Source of the DNA: Sipunculus nudus
Lineage: Eukaryota; Annelida; Sipuncula; Golfingiida; Sipunculidae
Assembly: GCA_026874595.1 (NCBI GenBank)
Contig: CM049318.1
Location: forward strand, 18,152,241 to 18,216,240
Reading direction: 5' to 3'
DNA: 64,000 nucleotides
The notes below the pieces were generated by a model. It ran no database searches. It saw only the letters and a program-made list of their open reading frames with translations, and was not told where the DNA came from. Positions within the stretch are counted from its first letter, which is position 1, and the number at the start of each line of letters is the position of its first letter. Both the position numbers and the translations under genes were made by a program. Shown piece by piece: positions 1-12,308 of this stretch.

Positions 1-1966
1 TTAAATTTTTGACATATTTATTTATTATTTTAATTTTGTAATAAATATAAACCAACAAGTTAAACACCTGGAAAAGACCTGGAAATTTAGATTAATTTAA
101 TATAATCAACTGTATCCTTGTCTATCTTTAACTTGCTTCATATAATCCCTAATAGTAAACAACAATTTATTTTAATTATTTATTTTTCATTTTTATGGTT
201 GAAATGAAAAATACCCAATGGTGACTGCATGGTGTCATTTGAAATACAATTTTGGCCATCCATGAAAGATTCATAAATGATCAGTAATTGCAAGGTAATC
301 CCCTGTAACTCATTAACTATAAATTCCTTTTCCATTTATTTTTTTTTTAAGTTCTTATCATAAACCAAGAATTAAAAAAAAGTTTATTGTTATGTTTATG
401 GCCTAAACAAATACTAGTGGAGGGGGTTGGACAGTTAGATCCAGTTGAAGCCACCCAAGAGCTGGCTGGCTGCAGAGTGCCTCGCTTCAAACATGCATAA
501 TTGGCCTGAAAGGTCAATGTGGGGACATAAAAGAGGGGCTTCAGTACAGCCAAGGTGTGATATGGTCTCATAAAACTTTCATAAAAGCTAGTTTTTGACC
601 AATTCCTTTTATAACTTCAGAATTTAGAAGCTAAAATCCTTACATGTGCAAGATATGAAAATTAAATCAACAGTGCTTACAGGGAAAAAACATGCCATGG
701 CCAAAGTTGGGCAAAATTTAAGGTACTGATTTTATATTTATGCTAATAACTTATAAAATTTGAAAAATTCAGAACTAATTTTGGGAATACAATTGAATCT
801 TGATTAAATAATGTTATATCCCTGGCAAAAAATGTCTACCTTCAGCTATTTTTATGTTAAGAGAGTAAATATATTTCTTGATTTTTTACATAGTGCATTA
901 TGTTTGGGCCTAGAATTTAAAACAATTACACAATACTGACATCATTTCTGGCGTATGCATAGCGAATGTATAGAAAATATGTATATTATATATGATCAAA
1001 GTCAGATCAGTGGTTTTGATATTAGGCAATCTTAAAGTGTAACAATGGGTTTTTAATGGAAAAATGAAGTTTTTTCTTAATATCTCGAAGGAATGTAGTC
1101 CTAGTGACCAAACTTTTAGTATGGTAGAGGATTTGGGGGACATCTAACTGTATGCAAAATTTAAGGAACGTAGAGCTGAAGCTGGGGAGCTGAGCTCTAG
1201 TAAACTGCACAACACAAGCTTGATGTAAACAATATGTGACATTGTGCTTGAAAACTTGAATAAAATCTACAGTTTTTGATCAACTGGTTTCAAATTTTTT
1301 GTTTTAACAGTTGAAATGGTAACAAAAACATGCTTTGAAATTTAAATCCACAGCAGTTACAGGAAAAAAACGTGCCATGGTCAAACTTGGGCAAAATTTA
1401 AGGTATCAATTTTATATTTTTGCCAAAATTTAAAAAAATTTAACAGATTTAGATCTAATTTTTGGTATACAATTAAATTTTGATTATTTAAAGTAGTATT
1501 ACTGAAAAAAAAATTCCTACCTTTAACATTTTGGTCTTAAGTGACAAAATATCTTTCCTCATTTTTTTACAAAGTCCATTATGTTTGGGCCCATAACTTT
1601 TTTAAATTAAATAATACCGACTTAATTTCTGGCATGTACATAGGAACCATATAGAGGAATATTTATGGTAAAATGAAGAAAACCAGATGAGTGGTTTTGA
1701 TATTAGGCAGTCCTGAAGTGTGAAAATAGATTTCTAATAAAAAATTGAGGTTTTTCCTTAATATCTCGAAGGAACAAAGTCATATTGACCCAATTTTTGG
1801 TATGGTAGGAGATTTTGGGGACATCTAACTGTATGCCGAATTTCAGATTCGTAGGTCCAATGGTGTCGAAACGTGCCAGTCTTACGGACGGACATCCGGA
1901 CATCCGGACGACAGACAATGGACCCTGACTATAGCTCAGTTGACTTGTAGTCAGCTGAGCTAAAAA
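1..1966 (+). mobile_element. Family A hairpin-ended tandem-core element, copy 1 (left part cut by window edge)
   Basis: Positions 60-560 match the unique left part of the copies at 17663 and 31908. Two tandem units follow; the shared block GTGCCATGG-TCAAAGTTGGG occurs at about 691 and 1371, a period of 680 bp. The copy ends in a GGAC/CGGAC tract (about 1884-1915) and a hairpin at 1933-1961, with arms AGCTCAGTTGAC and GTCAGCTGAGCT and a 5-nt loop, followed by AAAAA. It lies in PHGDH intron 2 or beyond. No transposase is seen, so it is non-autonomous. Confidence 0.75.
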
Positions 1967-1972
1967 TCCATT

Positions 1973-1992
1973 GGGGGGGGGGGGGGGGGGGG
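1973..1992 (+). repeat. Poly-G run of 20
   Basis: Twenty consecutive G sit 11 bp beyond the family A hairpin. Shorter G runs also occur near other copies (around 20478 and 35131). The run could form a G-quadruplex, and its true length is likely to be polymorphic or mis-assembled. Confidence 0.9.
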
Positions 1993-2675
1993 ACTCATTA
2001 CAATGGGGGTGCTCATAATGACGATTACAGTACTGGTATGCATGTAATGTATGTAGGTGTGTTTAGTTTCCTCACCTGGACATGGCCATTAAGAGAGCAC
2101 ACGTGTGTTCAGCTGCACTTGTGGTGTTTCCTCCGGGTGTACTGTTAACAAACAGAGTGTAAAAGTACCACTACCTGTCATATCATTAGATATGAAATGA
2201 TAGTACATAGTAAAATACAATATTATTTACATGAAAAATATATCATATATTCTGGTATATACATCTTTTATGCAAGGCAAGATAAAAGGTGGAGACAAAT
2301 TCATGTGGTCTTCTACCTTCCAGTATCTATCAAGTTCAAGTTTATTACCAAAGATATGGAAATTTAAAGTTAATTCATCCTGAATATCTGTTGAAAATCA
2401 ACTGTTGTAGATTTTATCTATTAATATTTCCAAACTGTTTTACTCATGCATGTTCTTATGAAAATCATTAACAAAAGAATTATTATTTTTTAATTTTAAT
2501 CTAAAGTTATCAAAATCATATCTGCATAACACAGGTGCAAGATGATTATTTCTTATCTAGTAATGTTTTGAAATTTTCATCCTTATTTTATGGATAACGA
2601 TACACATATAACTGCAATGATGAAATATTAATTTTTTCTTTCATAATTATGTACACAATGTACAAGACTTCTTAC
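1993..2675. other. PHGDH intron 2 start, no further feature
   Basis: This is AT-rich sequence downstream of PHGDH exon 2. I see no third exon here, no TIR pair and no recognisable RNA gene. Confidence 0.5.
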
Positions 2676-2827
2676 TTCATCACAATGACTCCTTTTTTCG
2701 TAGCTGCCGGCGTGTCGATGTTGTCCACCCCCGTGCCAGCACGACCGATGATCTTCAGTTTTGTTGCTGCCTGGATCACATCTGCTGTGACCTTGGTGGC
2801 TGACCTCACTATAAGTCCATCATACTC
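2676..2827 (-). CDS. PHGDH: PHGDH exon 2
   Basis: The exon holds 152 nt, or 50 codons plus AA. The acceptor is TTTTACCAG just before 2827 and the donor is GTAAGA at 2675-2670. It encodes [19 protein letters not shown] at the start and [18 protein letters not shown] near the end, the most conserved stretch of the N-terminal substrate domain. GC content is clearly higher than in the flanking intron. Confidence 0.94.
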
Positions 2828-5800
2828 CTGGTAAAATATATATATTTACTTAATATACACTTAATATACCAGTAATAAAGAACAAGTTTTTGAATGGCAT
2901 TTATTGCCTTAATAAAGGCCTGGCATGTAGTGCACAATATGGTCTGACGAGATGACAAACATGACCAAATCATGATAACATATGATATAATTTAGATGTT
3001 ATGCTGTTTATAAATTTATATTTTATTATTTTTTATTCAGGATAATCACTTTAAGTGAGAGGTTGGCCAGAAAAGGCCAAGAAGGTGCAGTCTGTGGTTC
3101 AGATACCACATAATAACAGGGTTCTGGAACCTCTCACAATGATGATACTGCCCATGATGATTATTCAATTTGACCTGTGAAGTTTATGTCTTGGTTAGGG
3201 TTATTTAGCTCAATGCAATTAAATTACACTTGTCTACCCCAATCACTAACAAAGTATGTTGAACATATACTTAAAATTAAAGAAAACTTTGGCATATTCT
3301 ATTTATTATGTTTTTCAATTCATGCTGTTTATTTTTATTTTTTCAATCCATCATTATTACGGGTTATTTCACACTGACTGACTAGTATTTATGCCTCAAA
3401 TATATTACAGATAAATAAAATATTATACATTAACTTTGATGCCTTTTAAATATGATCTGAATATTATAGAACGCTGGGTCAGAGTCGCATCTTTAGAACC
3501 ACACTGTGAAAATGCTCTTTTATTCAAAATCAATCCCACTAAACCAAAGCAAACATAACAAGAACATGATTCAAATAAACCATGGGAGATGTAATGCCGT
3601 CTTTTTTATACTCTACAGTTCAGAGGTTCTTGTTACATTACACAGTGTACACCAATAAACCTGGAGATAAGATTATCTCTGTGCTCTTATCTGACATGTA
3701 TATAGATCTTATCGTTGTTTATAACATCTGATACAGTGTGGTGCATATCTCAGCTGATCTGCTCAATGCCACACGTACAATCTCTTAACCGGACAGTAAC
3801 TATTTCATGTAACTCACAGGAACTGGTAACTGACCAAGTACCTAATTAGCTAATCAGAGAAATATTAATTGACTCTGGTGTCAACAGCAGGGCTGGGCAG
3901 GTAATACCCGACCAGGTAAACTCGGGAGGGTAAAATCCCTTATTACCTGGGCGGGCAATATGCCTTAAAACCCACATCCAGGTTTTAAAGGGCAATATGA
4001 TTTGGGTTTTTTTAGAAGCATTCTTTTCAATCTCAGAATTGTTGCATAAAATGCATACAATCAAATAGAGTAAAAACTACAGTGATGGTCCATGAAATAA
4101 GTTTAATACCAATAGATGAGCAACAGCACAGATATTAATGGGAAGCACACAAGCAAGAATTTGTGTCATGCACCAATGCTATTATGACACATCATGCATT
4201 ATGTTCAAACTGTTTTATACAAACTGCTACGAGTCCAGTTCAGAATGTCCACAAAAGGCACAATAGCAGTTGTATGTAGCCAAAGTTAGAGAATACATGT
4301 TCTACAGCAGCAGAACTTTCATTGATACAAAGATACAAGAAATTTTGAGTTCAGTCAGTTGCAATTTGAAACTATATTGCCCATAAAACCCGGGTTTAAC
4401 CAGTAAAACCCACTGGGCTGGGTTTTATGCTTAAAACATGGGTTTTGCCCATCCCTGGTCAACAGCCACTGGTTAGTGACTACTAGTGGTGGGCTGATCA
4501 TCGAGTTTTATCACAAGTCAGTCGCTTTGCTGCCACTTTCAAGTGCTGGATTACCATAGGCAACAATCGATTACATCATAACAATGATTGTTTTTTCCAG
4601 AATGCCTTTATTTTTACAGGCCAAAGTGATGTTTGCCCTGTATGAGGGCCAGCAATTAAGTAGACGTACTGGATTGTAGTTTAATTCTTGATAATATAAT
4701 TTATTAAAATGATACTTTGTATAGCATATCTTATTTATAATAGGAAAATATAAAAAGGCAAAAACTTCTTTTCTTACTAAGATATGCAGGCTAGCTGAAG
4801 AAAGTAGTTTCACAGATAACTGCATATTTCTTCAAATTGTCTGAACCGATTAATAATCGATCATCGATTGGTTTGCCCAAACTGATGATCGATTATGAAA
4901 ATGGAGCTGACTCCCACCACTAATGACTACTCCAGGAGTACACTAAAGCAGGTGTGGGTTTGAATCTGACAGCTTCAGTGTTTGGCCCTGCAAGACTTTC
5001 ACCAAAAGTCTTTAAATAAATATGGAGATTTTCAGTGTGAGAAGCTTTCTAAAAGAGCAAATATTCTTATGTCAGTCCAAGCTTTCTGATGAATGTAGGA
5101 CGTTTCCGACACTGACGTTTCGGCCACTAGGACATTCTGGACTGGAAAGATCCAGACTAGGACGTTTAGGACAGGCCTTTTAAGTTTTTGCAAGGGAGGG
5201 TATTTCGGACATTTAACTCCATTAATTCAAGACCATATTGATGGGATTTTATTCCTCTGACCCACAGACAGAGATCGACCAACAGAGAAAGATCTAATCT
5301 CATCTTAAATTAGAGATCAAAGCAATCTATAAATAGTTCTCAAGGTAACATAGATACACAGAGGTTATCTTTAAACTCATTTATCTGTCTGCTGTTTTAA
5401 CTGCTTGTTTAGAAAAGCACTAAAGTCAAGGTGAAATTAGAAAGTACACAACAAGGGTACACCTCCAACAAAAAGCAGAAACACTTATGATCTGAACATT
5501 CATGATTTAATTCATACAGTTACAAGATATCATGAAGAATTATGTCAGAACTTTATAAATGTTTTCCTAGCCTTTTCAAGCTCATGCCCAAGCAAAATGT
5601 GAACTAAAGCTGGTCAGACTTTCTATAAATGTTTTATATATCTTGTAATTCAGCCTTCCTTGGCTCAATCAGATCCATCAATGAAATTTTAACGGTGCCC
5701 ATTAACCTAGCCGTGACAACCCGACTCAGTAGGCAATCAAACAATTGGGCTGGTAAGCCTACTCAAGTCGTGATATTAGTAATATGGAGGAATGTATCAC

Positions 5801-8268
5801 AGTGGTCTTGCATCTGGTTGCATTCATATTGTGGTAAACCGCCCATATTCTCAATATTTTGCTTAGAATGGTGAATAAACACAATAGTGTATATGTGAGC
5901 TCGCAACCAAAACTGAAACACCGTCTCTATGGACACGGGTCATTTCCTGTGTCGCCTGCAAGTAGCCGGCGTCCTGTAACCTGTGCGAGCCATGCTTGTG
6001 TTTATGCGGTGATAAATTCAACAAACATGCCGAGGGATTTACCAATGTGCTGGGTTAAACAGGAACTTTTCTCGTTCATATTTTGTATTATTAGAAAGTA
6101 CACAAAAAATGCTAACGAATGGTCTGGTTTATGTTGATTGACAGTGTACCAGTAGCCCATGAAGCGTTGTCAGAAATGACGAAAATATTTGCATCTTCAT
6201 GAGGCCTTATAATGCGATCCTCAGATGTAGATGTCTTGACACTCTGGTGCCAGTAATCTGCTCGTAATGCCAGAGGTTCAATTTGACGCTACCATTAACC
6301 TTCCTTTTGAAAAATAAATTATGTGATTTCTGGCTTCCTCTGTGTATATATTAATAATCTAAAGGTAATTTCAATTGTGAAAAGTTCTTAAAAGGCCTCC
6401 TTGAAGATGTATGGACGTGTTTGTCAACAACATGTTTGATAACACTGAAATGTTGACAAACAGGAAAAACATGTAACCTAAGGTGGTATGTTTCATATAT
6501 ATGCAGAGAAAGGTTACTTATTGCAAAAGCCATTTGCAAAAACTCTAGCTTATCTGACTTGCCGCTAGGTGCCCTTGTTGATTTTTTTTATTTGGCAGGC
6601 CACCACATAATACACCCTTTGATATAAACAAAACAAGCAGCTTATGTGGCCTGATATTAACGTTTTCTGACCTACTTTTATATAAGCTCAAAAGGATAAC
6701 CTTTAGTTTATAATGGTCAGAAAGGTGATTGGGCTTCATTAATGAAATCTGTTAACTACTTTTTAGATATTGTACAGTCTTGAAAAACAGCAAACAAGAC
6801 TGACAGAAGGACACATTGACAACAAGGCATGCAAGAACATGAAACCTCTGTCTCCAGTGACCATGGGCCTTCTGTAATTGTAATTCCAGTAAATTAGAGA
6901 AGCCATTGAGAAGACCCATTGAGAATGCCATTTGATATAAAGTAGGTTAGCTATAAAACCAAGTTGAGACATTAAAACATTCAAGAAACACTGATATAAG
7001 AGAGTAAGAGAATAATGTCTCTGAAACCTCCAATCTGGAGAGAGTGGCTTCATTCAAGGTGGAGGCCAGGTCACTCCAACAAAGTGAACCAGGTACAAAC
7101 CAAATACATGTGAATGCCCCAGTCAGCTGGTCCCAGTCAGGCGATCCCTTTAATAAAAGCCTCTACTTCAATAAAGGTTTTGTTACTTATCGACCCTACA
7201 TACGCTTCACACTACTCTTTTTATGGAAGTTCAAACCTTGGTAAATTTTCTGCGACTTTACTGATACAACCATACACATAAAGGTTCTGAATATGTACAA
7301 CCTTTTTTTTAAACATGAATCAATAATTATATGCAAGCAAACAGCGAAGAGAAAACAGCTGCTGCCTGTGTGTAATGGTTATTCATTGATGTTTTTATCC
7401 ATGTGAATCCGATAAAATCTAATTGATTAGTCTAATATCAAAAACAAAATACTGTCAGATCAAAGCTATTCTTTCGTCCACTTAAATATCACTTTTGTTT
7501 TATTATGAAAATGAAAGCTAGTTCAACAGCAAAAATTTACATATATCTTATACCAAGTTCAAATAATCACAGGCTGTTTACCTTAAGATATTCAATTCTT
7601 TTAGAATTGCGGGTTTTTTTTGTATTTGACATAGGCCTACGTGAGCTTGAAACGTGGGTATTTGAAGTGTTCTCCAGCCGGCATGCACACTTCCCTCTTT
7701 TAAACGCCCCATACGGGAAGCCGGCATTTAAATAGCAACAGTACGCGTATAATGGCCTATGGGCCACGTAAATTGGCCATCACTGTTCATCCAAGTAACA
7801 ATTAAATAACTAACTTACTATGTTATGCGATGTGTAATAAATAACAAGTGGATCTTTTATTTCAATGAATAACATTTGTTAATTAAATCTATAATTTTGG
7901 AGAAACAGTAATTTAGTTAAACATGATGACATTGATGTATGGATGCTGCATGGACTACGGTCTACTGATGGCAGTGATGCAAAATACAATGTATGTATTA
8001 TAAGTTTCCATACTTTAGTACAACATTAAAGATAAATATAAACTTGTTCCATTTCAAAATTGATGATTCATTCAATGTTTTTATCGATATATATATTTTT
8101 AATTTAAAATTTGAGCGTACTTCTAAAACTTACCGGAATTTTCTGAATAAGTTCTTCCTTACTCAAATTAGTAATCTTATCTACGTTGATCCCATTGTTT
8201 TTCAATATGTCCACGCATTTCTGCGATATTTCATCAGAGATGAGAACTTTCTCCAACTTGAATGACAT
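2676..8268 (-). CDS. PHGDH: D-3-phosphoglycerate dehydrogenase, 5' part (exons 1-2; rest outside window)
   Basis: PHGDH oxidises 3-phosphoglycerate to 3-phosphohydroxypyruvate with NAD+, the first step of cytosolic serine synthesis. Two exons give 95 complete codons plus two bases. Exon 1 starts with the conserved strand KVLISD and contains NLSKEEL, as in animal PHGDH. Exon 2 carries [15 protein letters not shown] and the motif GRAGTGVDN, which in this family forms part of the substrate-binding domain, with the Arg contacting the substrate. The splice point falls just before the GLIVRS block, where I recall the vertebrate intron also lies. Phase is 0 at the join, and exon 2 ends in phase 2 with AA, probably completing Asn as in VMN. 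The rest (NAD-binding fold and C-terminal domains) must lie left of position 1. No break is seen, so the gene is probably intact. Confidence 0.93.
3055..3137 (+). other. Long imperfect hairpin in PHGDH intron 1
   Basis: The outer arms GTGAGAGGTT and AACCTCTCAC pair perfectly over 10 bp. After a small bulge CCAGAA pairs with TTCTGG, and the apex contains GTGGT/ACCAC. The fold covers about 83 nt, within the size range of a pre-miRNA or a small hairpin MITE. There is no evidence that it is transcribed on its own. Confidence 0.45.
3888..4457 (+). mobile_element. hAT-type MITE, 570 bp
   Basis: The terminal inverted repeats are CAGGGCTGGGCA at the left and TGCCCATCCCTG at the right (one mismatch in 12). 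They are flanked by a perfect 8-bp target-site duplication GTCAACAG (3880-3887 and 4458-4465). TIR sequence and 8-bp duplication are diagnostic of hAT. There is no transposase ORF. The inner termini contain repeated AAACCC/GGGTTT blocks. It lies in PHGDH intron 1. Confidence 0.9.
4484..4922 (+). mobile_element. hAT-like MITE, 439 bp
   Basis: The TIRs TAGTGGTGGG and CCCACCACTA match over 10 bp. The flanks GTGACTAC (4476-4483) and ATGACTAC (4923-4930) form an 8-bp duplication with one mismatch. The subterminal parts carry several ATCGAT/GATCATCG motifs, possibly transposase binding sites. It begins only 26 bp after the previous hAT element. Confidence 0.8.
4931..8133. other. PHGDH intron 1, remaining sequence
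   Basis: No additional exon is supported here. The stretch contains one copy of a dispersed repeat (6290-6745, listed separately) and otherwise unique AT-rich sequence. A small CGTTT-rich region at 5100-5170 shows no clear unit. Confidence 0.5.
6290..6745 (+). repeat. Dispersed repeat R1, copy 1
   Basis: The order of motifs (ATGTGATTTCTGGCTT, TATATTAATRAT, GTTGACAAACAG, a GCGCTAG/CGCTAGG block, then GATATAAACAAAA) is shared with 23340-23790 in the same orientation and with 37200-37560 inverted. Identity is moderate, so the copies are old. There is no coding potential and no clear TIR, so the class is unknown. Confidence 0.55.
8134..8268 (-). CDS. PHGDH: PHGDH exon 1 (coding part)
   Basis: The exon holds 45 codons from the ATG at 8268-8266 to the donor GTAAGT (8133-8128). 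It reads [15 protein letters not shown] at the start and [12 protein letters not shown] at the end. The ATG is chosen because KVLISD follows at the usual distance from the N-terminus of animal PHGDH. An upstream in-frame ATG at 8328 would add 20 residues (start MPWMPVREAC) unlike the family, and is more likely 5' UTR. Confidence 0.93.
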
Positions 8269-8480
8269 TTTCGACCGTAACTGGCGGACCGCTGTAACAC
8301 ACGCCTCTCTCACCGGCATCCAGGGCACAAATGAGCGGTCAAGGTCATTACAGGACCATATGGGAGAAACCGGTCCACGTGATCAGAGAATGGGCGAGAT
8401 TTTCCGGACGGTCATGCATTGAAAGTCGCAACTTATTTTCCTACTGTATTTTATTTTTGGCGCGCGTTTAGCTTTCTTTG
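8269..8480 (-). promoter_or_regulatory. Probable PHGDH promoter and 5' UTR
   Basis: The 200 bp upstream of the PHGDH ATG are less AT-rich than the surroundings and contain CpG-bearing blocks (GGCGCGCG near 8460) and a perfect E-box CACGTG at 8376-8381. No TATA box is obvious at a useful distance. In mammals PHGDH is induced by Myc/Max and ATF4; whether that holds here is inference. No transcription start can be fixed from sequence alone. Confidence 0.45.
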
Positions 8481-8673
8481 GGAAGATACATTGATATGTT
8501 GAGGTTTCAAAAGTATATCTGGCCCGGAGAGAGGGATATTTTAGTTCAAGAAGTACCACCTTTCTTATCAAACAGCTGTTATCGCTTGGGTGCGTGTGCA
8601 CTTAGGGGGAAAATTCCCCTTGTTTTGACATGCGCACTGCGGTCTAACCTAAAAGGCCAAGCCCAATAAAAAG

Positions 8674-9082
8674 AGTTTATCAACCCTGTTAGGCCAAAAC
8701 AAAAAAAATCTAAAAATAGCTGAATCATCTTTTATATCTTACTGAAATTACACGTTTTATCAGAAGAATATACATATACATTTATTTCGATACAAAGAAA
8801 TATAATAATTAAAAGAATTGTTTCCTACAAAGGTCTAACACTTACAGTAGCGGCAATGCTATTAATAGTAGGCAAAGCCCCCCAAAACAGTTTATCAACC
8901 CCAGTTAGGCCAAAACAAAAAATCCAAAAATAGCTTAATCATCTCATATATCTTATTGCTATTGCACGTTTCGTCAGAAGAATATGGGCATTTATTTCAA
9001 TACAAAGAAAAAAATAATTAAAAGAATTGTTTCCTACAAAGGTTTAACAGTAGCGGCGATGAAAATTATATTAATTGTAGGC
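8674..9082 (+). repeat. Two-copy tandem duplication, ~215 bp period
   Basis: AGTTTATCAACCC...AGGCCAAAACA starts at 8674 and again at 8889. The copies also share TAATTAAAAGAATTG, TTTCCTACAAAGGT and a terminal GTAGGC (8871 and 9080). The first copy is slightly longer. It lies upstream of PHGDH with no ORF. Confidence 0.8.
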
Positions 9083-9472
9083 CTATTTTATATTATTTCC
9101 TTAACATAAATCCCCAGAGCACCAGTCCTACATCGATCCTTAAGGTAGTGCACATTAAAGGCCTATTTTACTCTATGGTCAAGGTAGTAGGTATTCATAT
9201 ATACTTAACAAGTTCAGGTTTTGGCTTTGCAATGATTTTTGCTACGGTTTTATTTCTCTTATCTTTATTTTTTTCTTTTTCTCCTAAATTTTATACCTGA
9301 GCGATTAAGATTGCTCACAAGATACTTAGAAAAATAAATAATAAGGAATATGTAACATTAGACCATTAAAGCAGCCATTAGCAATGTCTTATAAACGGAC
9401 ATAAAACGGTATTTGATTGTCCATTCTAAATGGTAAAATTTTTTTGGTACTCCACGTGTCATATATACTAGT

Positions 9473-9473
9473 G

Positions 9474-9513
<40 letters not shown>

Positions 9514-9514
9514 C
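9473..9514 (+). repeat. (CA)n/(TA)n compound microsatellite
   Basis: About 12 CA units run directly into about 9 TA units. A further short TA run lies at 9637-9651. Confidence 0.95.
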
Positions 9515-10061
9515 AAACACACAGAGACTCTTAGGAGACCAAACAATATTGGGCACGCATTATAAACAGCTGATAGGAAATTACATTTATAATCCAATAT
9601 ACTCGGAATTATCGCTGAAGCTGTTGTTGAATGACGTATATATATATATATGAATGAGCCCGAGAAACTCTCAAATAGACCCTATCCATGAGCATACGGA
9701 TTGCACATGCATATAATGGTCGTCTGCTGTGTTCGGGTCCAACGATTCAGCAATTCAGGTTTGCTTAAGAGATATATATTAGATACATAATTTAATGAAT
9801 TCAACAGAAACCTCACAGTTAAAAATAGATTATTTTTTCAGTTTAGAGACATAAAATATACCTTTTTGGTCAATATTATACTGACCAGAACACTCGAATT
9901 CGCCGAAAGGTATCGCTAGTTAGATCGGAAAGGTCAGTTCTAATATTAGGAAGACGAGTCTAGTCGAGAAAAAGGAAAGACTGAATACCTTGGTGTAAGC
10001 ACCAGACATGAATGTTTAACGCCTTACATCTGGTGGTTGGTTTATCTTGGAACTCAAGGCC

Positions 10062-10063
<2 letters not shown>

Positions 10064-10127
<64 letters not shown>
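10064..10127 (+). repeat. (TA)n microsatellite
   Basis: About 32 uninterrupted TA dinucleotides. It is the first of three long TA tracts within 500 bp. Confidence 0.97.
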
Positions 10128-10129
<2 letters not shown>

Positions 10130-10268
10130 GACTACATTTGGGGAGCTATGGCGGTTGGCAAGTTTTCTTATAGTGAATGAGAATGAATTGGCAATCTAAT
10201 TTTAGTTCGTTCGTGCGCTACCAAAATAATTTGATTTATGTCAAACGCGCGTCTGTGTAATGTTCAAA

Positions 10269-10270
<2 letters not shown>

Positions 10271-10332
<62 letters not shown>

Positions 10333-10492
10333 GAGTTACCCTCCGTTGTAAAGTACTTTATGGCCTACAGACTATAGGCCAGAGCGGTATCACTCAACAC
10401 TGTAAATTCACAATAGTCTGTTTCACGGGATGCGACCCGATCATTCACCTGATGATTTCACACTAAATTTACAGTGTTGTTTTTCTTCAGAG

Positions 10493-10557
<65 letters not shown>
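10271..10557 (+). mobile_element. TA-flanked repeat module, long copy
   Basis: A ~165-bp segment (10330-10494) sits between two TA tracts (10271-10329 and 10494-10557). It begins GTTACCCTCCG-TGTAAAGT and ends CAGTGTTGTTTTTCTTCAGA. An inverted repeat AACACTGTAAATT/AATTTACAGTGTT lies inside, near 10397 and 10466. The same outer blocks reappear between TA tracts at 15343-15500, so this is a repeated unit that carries or seeds its own microsatellites. Confidence 0.65.
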
Positions 10558-10559
<2 letters not shown>

Positions 10560-11867
10560 TCGTTTTTATCTCTTCTGGGAAAATAATAATCTAATTAGTT
10601 TAGAATAATATAAATTAAAAATTTTGGAGTGTACTTTATTTATAATATATCATATGTTTTATAAATAATAAATAATAAAATCGTTGATTTATTATACACT
10701 GCTTTATTTTGATATAAATTATTAATATGTTGCAAGAAATATACGATTCAAACAAGATTTATATGTGCGAATATTTAATTAATATTATCACATGCAAATG
10801 ATTTCATATTCTATATAATACAATACAGAATATAATATAACATGCTATGATTCATCAGGTGATGAAGTTGACTGTGTCAGCAGATATTGCATCATCCTCT
10901 CCTTCATACAGCCGTGGATTCAGCTAGGTCAGGTCCGTTTTAGTTGACTGCTTCTCATATATATCATCACTGATATAACCAGACAGCGTCATCAGAGTGT
11001 AACATCATATAGTATATATACTTGTACTCATATATTATATTGTGTTTTCTTGTATACATACATACGATATTGTGTTTGTGTTTGAATAATGTATATGCTA
11101 GTATCATTCCATTTGCTAGTATCACGCCATTTGATATCTGACTTTTTGAAAGTTGGTAATTAAAATTCTCTACATCAATTAAACAATTTTTAAAATATAC
11201 ACAAAAAATACAGGGCCAACAGGATACACCATACCAAATTGTCTGGGGTGTGACAAGATCTTGATTTTGGGTCAATGTACATATATATGTGTGTGTGTTT
11301 AGCTGGTATAGGCCTATAATTGAAATTACCTATGTAGAAACTCCTGAGCTTCGCTATTGAATTTCCCTAACTCTGATTTGGGATGTGTATATAATTTATA
11401 TGATACCATGCCCGGCCTTTCATTTATTAAATATACATGCGATTAAGTTGTTTTAAGGGGTAAAATGAAATGGGTCACGCTAGTTGTGCAAGGATAGCTT
11501 TATTATTCTCTGTTATTTATAAAATTTATCACATTTTTTTAATTACCCTTCCAAATCTGTTCGTTATTATTGAATAAACAATGTAATTTTATGATATGCA
11601 CATGCATGTATTTAACGATGTGCCAAATGATAAAAATAACCATGTTCTGGTTATGTTTCTGTGTACCACTGTGGAAAGGTAATGGCTAATTTTGACAGCT
11701 GTAACTCAGGTGTCATTAATAAATGATTTAATAAATACCATTTGATTCATAACTTAATTATGACCTGCAAATAAGTGTAGGGGTCCCACAGCTTGAGCGC
11801 CGCGGCCTCCATGATCGTAACGCCAACGGCAATGTTTAGTCGAGACTGATTAAATTATATTGCTGGC

Positions 11868-11868
<1 letters not shown>
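10560..11868. other. Intergenic, no recognised feature
   Basis: Very AT-rich sequence with no exon-like or repeat structure that I can support. Confidence 0.4.
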
Positions 11869-11914
<46 letters not shown>

Positions 11915-11930
11915 TATATTATATTTTATA
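11869..11930 (+). repeat. (TA)n microsatellite
   Basis: About 20 TA units grading into ATATT/TATAT variants. Confidence 0.95.
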
Positions 11931-11966
11931 TGGGATAAAAGGGAGTGGTGTTGCATGTGTGTTGTT

Positions 11967-12014
11967 GGAGAGAGAGAGAGACAGAGAGACAGAGAGAACG
12001 ACAGAGAGACAGAT

Positions 12015-12076
<62 letters not shown>

Positions 12077-12220
12077 CTAGAGAGACACAGAGAGAGAGAC
12101 AGAGAGAGCAACAGAGAGAGAGAGAGACAGAGAGACAGACAGAGAGAGAGAGACAGAGAGAGAGAGACACACAGACAGACAGACAGAGAGACAGACAGAC
12201 AGACAGAGAGAGACAGAGAG

Positions 12221-12261
<41 letters not shown>

Positions 12262-12308
12262 CAGAGAGACAGAGACAAAGAGAGAGGCAGACAGAGAGAG
12301 ACAGAGAG
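11967..12308 (+). repeat. GA/GACA purine-rich simple repeat
   Basis: About 340 bp of GAGA, GACA and GAGACA units on the plus strand. Because it lacks stops it leaves long open frames on both strands (193 codons plus, 134 and 119 codons minus), rich in RE/RQT or SLSL. These are artefacts of the repeat, not genes. Confidence 0.95.
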
